From the NCBI GenBank assembly GCA_017405115.1, contig JAFRBA010000277.1, forward strand, positions 1-17,094: 17,094 bases of DNA. The letters are read 5' to 3'. Origin of the DNA: Kiritimatiellia bacterium. Lineage in GTDB: Bacteria; Verrucomicrobiota; Kiritimatiellia; RFP12; UBA1067. Positions 14,305 to 17,094 of the stretch are shown piece by piece. Position numbers and translations under genes: made by a program. Position 1 is the first letter of the stretch. Every line of letters starts with the position of its first letter. Below the pieces are notes generated by a model. It saw only the letters and a program-made list of their open reading frames with translations. It was not told the origin of the DNA and searched no databases.

Positions 14305-14376
14305 CTAACATCTGCCGATTCGCAATTCCTTGCCGATTCCACTGATGAGGGCAGGTGTGCCAAGCAAAAACATCAT
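14305..14376 (-). CDS. 23-residue peptide with hydrophobic N-terminus
   Basis: ATGATG follows AAGAAAGGAAAGCAAC, the ribosome-site style of the cluster, and the peptide begins MMFLLGTPALISGIGKELR. It ends in a Cys. A promoter motif lies 39 bases upstream. The short size makes it the least certain of the promoter-linked genes. It could also be the stub of a longer decayed gene. Confidence 0.4.
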   Translation of the reverse strand: MMFLLGTPALISGIGKELRIGRC

Positions 14377-14415
14377 GTTGCTTTCCTTTCTTCGGGCTTC
14401 ATTGCCCTTCACCAT

Positions 14416-14443
14416 AGATAAACATCCACCGTCCCCGATTTCC
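14416..14443 (-). promoter_or_regulatory. ECF-like promoter motif, 23-residue ORF
   Basis: On the minus strand GGAAAT (14438-14443), 14 bases, then GTTTAT (14418-14423) followed by CT. The leader behind it contains GGGC-AATGAA-GCCC, which could form a small hairpin. Confidence 0.45.
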
Positions 14444-14512
14444 GGTGACTACGATTTGACACATTGACATTTCCGTTTTTTCTTAGAATTCCCTAGAATT
14501 TTGCATAATTTC

Positions 14513-14540
14513 GCAGCCATTTGCCCCACGGCTGCTTTTT
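14513..14540 (+). terminator. Hairpin with T-run before the kinase promoter
   Basis: GCAGCC (14513-14518) and GGCTGC (14530-14535) form a 6-bp stem with an 11-base loop, followed by TTTTT. It has the form of an intrinsic terminator on the plus strand. No plus-strand gene lies directly upstream, so it may only insulate the kinase promoter that starts 3 bases later. The 188-base gap around it (14377-14564) otherwise holds two promoters and a direct repeat of TAGAATT (14484-14500). Confidence 0.45.
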
Positions 14541-14550
14541 GGTATAATAT
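14541..14550 (+). promoter_or_regulatory. Extended -10 promoter of the kinase gene
   Basis: TTGGTATAATATTC contains TATAAT (14543-14548) with TGG before it, the same extended -10 style as thrS and the first ATPase gene. Transcription should begin near 14555, about 10 bases before the ATG, and no Shine-Dalgarno is visible. The mRNA is therefore nearly leaderless. Confidence 0.65.
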
Positions 14551-14564
14551 TCAACACTTGAGTA

Positions 14565-15230
14565 ATGAAAGCAGTCCTCATAAACCGCGCTGTCCCGGGA
14601 TCGGGCAAGACGACTTTTGCGAAGAACATCTTCGCCGCCGTCTCTACGGCCGGTTTGACCGTTGCCGTCCATTCAACCGACGACTACTTCATGCGCGGCG
14701 GGCGCTATGTGTTCGACGTATCCATGCTCGGCGAATACCATCGCCGCAACCTGGCGGCGTTCAAGGAATCTCTGGCTAAGGGAATCGACCTCGTGGTGGT
14801 GGACAACACGAACCTCCACCCGTGGGAGACCGAGCCGTACACGACTGCCGCGCGTGCGGCCAGCTACCGCATCATTCTCATGAACTTCAAGCCGCGCGAG
14901 TTCGAAAAGCACATGGAGGCGCAGAAGGTCACGCCGGAGAAGCCCGACGCGCATCAGGTGCCTGAATCCTCCATGCGCGAGCACATCGCCGACTTCAACA
15001 ACTACAACGAGCTGCTCGACAAGAACGCCGTCCCCGATCCCGCCCGCCACTTCAACTACCGCTGGGACGAGACCCTGCAAGACGTCGTGCGCGTTCCAAC
15101 TCCAGTCAAACCCTTCGACTACGACGTTCTCATCCAAATCACCCCCGAAACCTACCACGAGCTCAAGGAGAAGATCGGCATGCAGATACTATGCTTGTCA
15201 AATGCAGACAGGGTCTCAGAAAGAACATGA
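14565..15230 (+). CDS. P-loop kinase, AAA_33/polynucleotide-kinase-like
   Basis: This 221-residue protein is a P-loop kinase-type NTPase of the AAA_33 group. Walker A is GSGKTTFAK (12-20), followed by HSTDDYF (36-42) and VVVDNTNLHPWE (about 77-88), which match the D-x-D and DNTN motifs of zeta-toxin/polynucleotide kinase-like enzymes, and later PESSMREHIADF. Members phosphorylate nucleic acid ends, small metabolites or cell wall precursors; the substrate here cannot be told. No antitoxin-like gene accompanies it, so a toxin role is not supported. It is the only plus-strand gene in the right half of the window. It is transcribed from its own promoter and is convergent with the S1-NYN gene. Confidence 0.8.
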   Translation: MKAVLINRAVPGSGKTTFAKNIFAAVSTAGLTVAVHSTDDYFMRGGRYVFDVSMLGEYHRRNLAAFKESLAKGIDLVVVDNTNLHPWETEPYTTAARAASYRIILMNFKPREFEKHMEAQKVTPEKPDAHQVPESSMREHIADFNNYNELLDKNAVPDPARHFNYRWDETLQDVVRVPTPVKPFDYDVLIQITPETYHELKEKIGMQILCLSNADRVSERT

Positions 15231-15330
15231 GACGAATTAGGGTGCCGGGCGGCCGAGATTATACGTCCGTCCTTCACGCGGCCAGTGAACCGACATCATC
15301 CGTCATCCAGCACTTTCTTCACGAAAACGA

Positions 15331-16710
15331 TTATGCGGCGCGCCTATCATGTGCGCCGTTGTCGCGGCGGACACGCCTGCCCCTGCCATACTCGCAAAAG
15401 TTCTCATGGTTTCCAACAAAGATGGCCATACTCAAGGCCTTTCGCCGTTTAGCCGCGAAATGATCGGCAAAATATCGGGTTCCGCGAATAGCTTCCGCAC
15501 GCATGCGCCGTTCGCGCAAGCTGCATTCCCTGCGCCTTTTCTCGAATGCGCGCGCAAGGCGCTCGTAGCGCGTGGCCTTCTTGCCGTCGGCAGGCACGGC
15601 GGTTCCTCCACGATACATTTCGGCAAGGACGCGGTACGCAGCTGGATCTCGCTTCGCCACTTTCTCGTAGAGTCGCACCGCGCCCTGTTCGTCGCCGCGG
15701 CGGACACATTCGTCGGCCACCGCGAAAAGCCCGCGATGGTTCTCGGCGACATCTTCCGTGACAGACATGGCCGGCACCTCGGCAGAGCGAGAGTCATCCG
15801 TGGAGGCGTCCTGAGATGAGCGTGCCGGCGTCTGCACCTCGACAGACGGCGTACCATGCGAAGCTGCCATCTCCTTCTGGTTGTTCACGACGACAATCGC
15901 GTGCGGGACGCCGTTTACGAGAATCATGGTCTTGTCGCCGACCTTCGCAACGGAAAACGACCTGACACGTTCCGTGCCCACAATGTCCGGGAAAGCATGC
16001 GCATAGTCGTCATAGCGGTCGCGCGTCACGCAGACTGAACCCGGCAGCGCCTCTGCCATCTGCAGAATGGCGCAGTCCGCCTCACCCGTGCCGCTGCCGC
16101 CGTCCCCGACGACCACGACATCGCCGCGCCGAGCGAACATGTCAAGTTCGGCGGCCTCTTCTGCAGAGCGCTGGTTGTGCAATGCCCACGTAAGGCAACG
16201 CCGCTCTATGAAGAACATGGCCTTGTACCTCTGCCCGGACATGGTTTTGGCGATTGACGCGAACGTCTGCGCCGCGTCTTCAGCGCCAACTGCACCAAGA
16301 AGATTGGACGCATCCCAAAGAAATGTCGTGTCGGCCGCAAGCGGCACGAAGGACTGCTTACGAGGACATCCCGCAGTTTTCGGCCGGACAATCTGGTGGA
16401 CAACCTTACCCGTCTTCAGCGGCGAAGACACAAGATGCTCACAGCCGGCGAGAACCAGCGATAACGTCATTGTGCGAGCATCGTAGCTACGCACGACCAC
16501 GTCGAACTCGTCATCTGGGCGAATTGCCGCAAGCGCCTTTTCGCGCGCGATGCCCGTGCCCCAACAACGAGACGAAATGATTCCCGAGCCACGACCGCCC
16601 GGCATCTTGACCTCAACGCCCATCTCATGGACGACCTTAACCGTGGCCCGGAGCGCACGCCCAGGAACGAACTCGCCTTTCTTGCAGTTGATTATGTTTT
16701 TGTTGTGGAG
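15331..16710 (-). CDS. S1 - NYN/PIN-like RNase - Sel1-repeat protein, 3' exon after a group II intron
   Basis: This is about 460 residues of an open frame that continues from the intron boundary. An S1-type RNA-binding domain comes first (FVPGRALRATVKVVHEMGVEV ... SGIISS ... DDEFDVVVRSYDARTMTLSL). A NYN/Zc3h12a-like PIN fold follows (FLWDASNLLGAVG, later GTGEADCAILQMAEAL and VCVTRDRYDDY), with the Asp/Asn residues expected of a metal-dependent RNase. After a low-complexity linker comes a Sel1/TPR-like repeat (AAYRVLAEMYRGGTAVPADGKKA) and a basic tail. The combination suggests RNA cleavage or turnover with a protein-interaction module. No credible start codon exists after the intron: the first in-frame ATG is inside the S1 domain. 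The 5' exon must therefore lie beyond the window and expression should depend on splicing. Domain calls are by eye. Confidence 0.72.
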   Translation of the reverse strand, partial: LHNKNIINCKKGEFVPGRALRATVKVVHEMGVEVKMPGGRGSGIISSRCWGTGIAREKALAAIRPDDEFDVVVRSYDARTMTLSLVLAGCEHLVSSPLKTGKVVHQIVRPKTAGCPRKQSFVPLAADTTFLWDASNLLGAVGAEDAAQTFASIAKTMSGQRYKAMFFIERRCLTWALHNQRSAEEAAELDMFARRGDVVVVGDGGSGTGEADCAILQMAEALPGSVCVTRDRYDDYAHAFPDIVGTERVRSFSVAKVGDKTMILVNGVPHAIVVVNNQKEMAASHGTPSVEVQTPARSSQDASTDDSRSAEVPAMSVTEDVAENHRGLFAVADECVRRGDEQGAVRLYEKVAKRDPAAYRVLAEMYRGGTAVPADGKKATRYERLARAFEKRRRECSLRERRMRAEAIRGTRYFADHFAAKRRKALSMAIFVGNHENFCEYGRGRRVRRDNGAHDRRAA

Positions 16711-16790
16711 TAGAGCATTCCGCCTCGGTTCTTCCGATGCGGAAGCCCCCTCTTCAAACCGTGCGTGCGGATTTCCCGCACACGGCTTCC
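16711..16790 (-). ncRNA. Group II intron domains V and VI
   Basis: On the minus strand AGCCGTGTGCGGGAAATC followed by CGCACGCACGGTTTGAAG is the conserved catalytic domain V hairpin: AGCCG start, GAAA-type tip, bulge and complementary strand. Directly after it, GGGGGCTTCCGCATCGGAAG and GAGGCGGAATGCTCTA form the domain VI branch-point helix. The 3' splice site is near 16710-16711, judged from the end of this helix and the usual -AY end of group II introns. Confidence 0.8.
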
Positions 16791-16805
16791 CGTGTGAAAC
16801 TGGTG

Positions 16806-17093
16806 TCATCGGTATCTCCTTCTTGTGAGGGCTATCAGCCCGAGTTTCTGTAGTTCTCCGTAGTAGGTCTCGGCGTAGTTCAGCCGAGACCGCCGCTGGC
16901 TCTTCCTGTTGAGGAACTTGTACAGGCGATACCGCGCGTAGGTGTTCACTTTCGCGAACTGCCGCGACGGATATACGCACTTGAAGTACCTTCCCCATCC
17001 GTCCAAGACGAGGTTGAGACGCTTTATCACTCCTTCTACGGGCAGAAGCAACTTGCGCCGCATCGTCTCTTCCTTGACTTTCCGGCAAACCTT
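16806..17093 (-). CDS. Group II intron reverse transcriptase/maturase, C-terminal fragment
   Basis: The frame enters from the right edge and covers the last 95 residues of an intron-encoded protein. It matches the maturase-specific (GIIM) region: EGVIKRLNLVLDGWGRYFKC, SRQFAKVNTYARYRLYKFL and the basic NRKSQRRSR, with a short tail ending LTRRRYR. These proteins bind their intron RNA to help it splice and, with the reverse transcriptase domain, insert it into DNA. The stop lies just before domain V, where such ORFs usually end. Only this part is visible, so intactness of the catalytic YADD region cannot be judged. Confidence 0.85.
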   Translation of the reverse strand, partial: KVCRKVKEETMRRKLLLPVEGVIKRLNLVLDGWGRYFKCVYPSRQFAKVNTYARYRLYKFLNRKSQRRSRLNYAETYYGELQKLGLIALTRRRYR

Positions 17094-17094
17094 C

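Larger units (their letters stand above)
16711..17094 (-). mobile_element. Group II intron, 3' part (runs off right edge)
   Basis: The segment holds the C-terminal end of an intron-encoded reverse transcriptase/maturase, then domains V and VI. The 5' part of the intron, most of the reverse transcriptase and the 5' splice site are outside the window. The element lies in the same orientation as the S1-NYN frame it interrupts, so it could be spliced out of that transcript. Whether it is full-length or active cannot be seen here. Confidence 0.8.

Noticed and set aside
13922..14443. Sigma54 (-24/-12) reading of the promoter motifs
   Set aside because: The GG and GC pairs are not 10 bases apart in a consistent way, and the TGGCAC/TTGC boxes are missing. 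The GGAAA plus GYTTRT pairing is far more constant.
14565..15230. Zeta-type toxin assignment for the P-loop kinase
   Set aside because: The Walker A and DNTN motifs are shared by several kinase groups, and no epsilon-type or other small antitoxin gene is adjacent.
15336..15358. CGGCGCGC/GTGCGCCG hairpin as a terminator between the convergent kinase and S1-NYN genes
   Set aside because: The 8-bp stem with one G-T pair is real, but no T-run follows on either strand and it overlaps the last codons of the S1-NYN gene.
16806..17088. N-terminal extension of the S1-NYN frame through the intron (585-residue frame)
   Set aside because: This part overlaps the maturase frame and intron domains V/VI, is Arg/Ser-rich without motifs, and is open by chance.

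Overview
The window reads as chromosomal DNA of a Gram-negative, strictly or facultatively anaerobic bacterium. Lipid A genes (lpxI, lpxB) imply an outer membrane, and a class III (oxygen-sensitive) ribonucleotide reductase pair implies anaerobic growth. The coding regions are GC-rich. A Verrucomicrobiota/Kiritimatiellota-type gut or sediment bacterium would fit, but this is an inference from gene content, not a placement.

Layout. 1-3231 (minus): a tightly coupled operon thrS -> lpxI -> lpxB, with ATGA overlaps; lpxB runs off the left edge. 3318-4037 (plus): a vapBC-type toxin-antitoxin operon with a good sigma70 promoter and a likely operator. 4046-6872 (minus): two AAA_14/DUF4143-type ATPases, each with its own promoter. 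The first has two palindromes between promoter and start codon; the second has an array of about 34-bp degenerate repeats just upstream.

6966-14376 (minus) is the unusual part. It is a run of mostly small, Ala/Gly-rich, membrane or secreted proteins: a signal-peptide protein with an apparent frameshift, an (HVTNVT)2 repeat protein, a 17-residue hydrophobic peptide, a 530-residue multi-segment membrane protein with an internal prepilin-like motif, a glycine-zipper protein, an LRAT-like Cys/His enzyme behind a Gly-rich membrane segment, a DUF697-like protein, a 69-residue one-helix protein and a 23-residue peptide. A 58-residue unknown ORF plus nrdG and nrdD lie inside the run. Six sites upstream of five of these genes share the bipartite motif GGAAAN-N13/14-GYTTRT, which resembles an ECF-type sigma promoter. 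Several leaders also share purine-rich sequence and a GGTGTCCGAACAAGA element. Together these suggest a dispersed regulon of small envelope proteins.

14543-15230 (plus): a P-loop kinase with a short leader. 15331-17094 (minus): an S1 - NYN/PIN-like RNase - Sel1-repeat protein. Its upstream part is cut off by the 3' end of a group II intron: the reverse transcriptase/maturase C-terminus, then domains V and VI. The rest of the intron and the 5' exon lie beyond the right edge.

All assignments come from reading motifs by eye. No database search was run.
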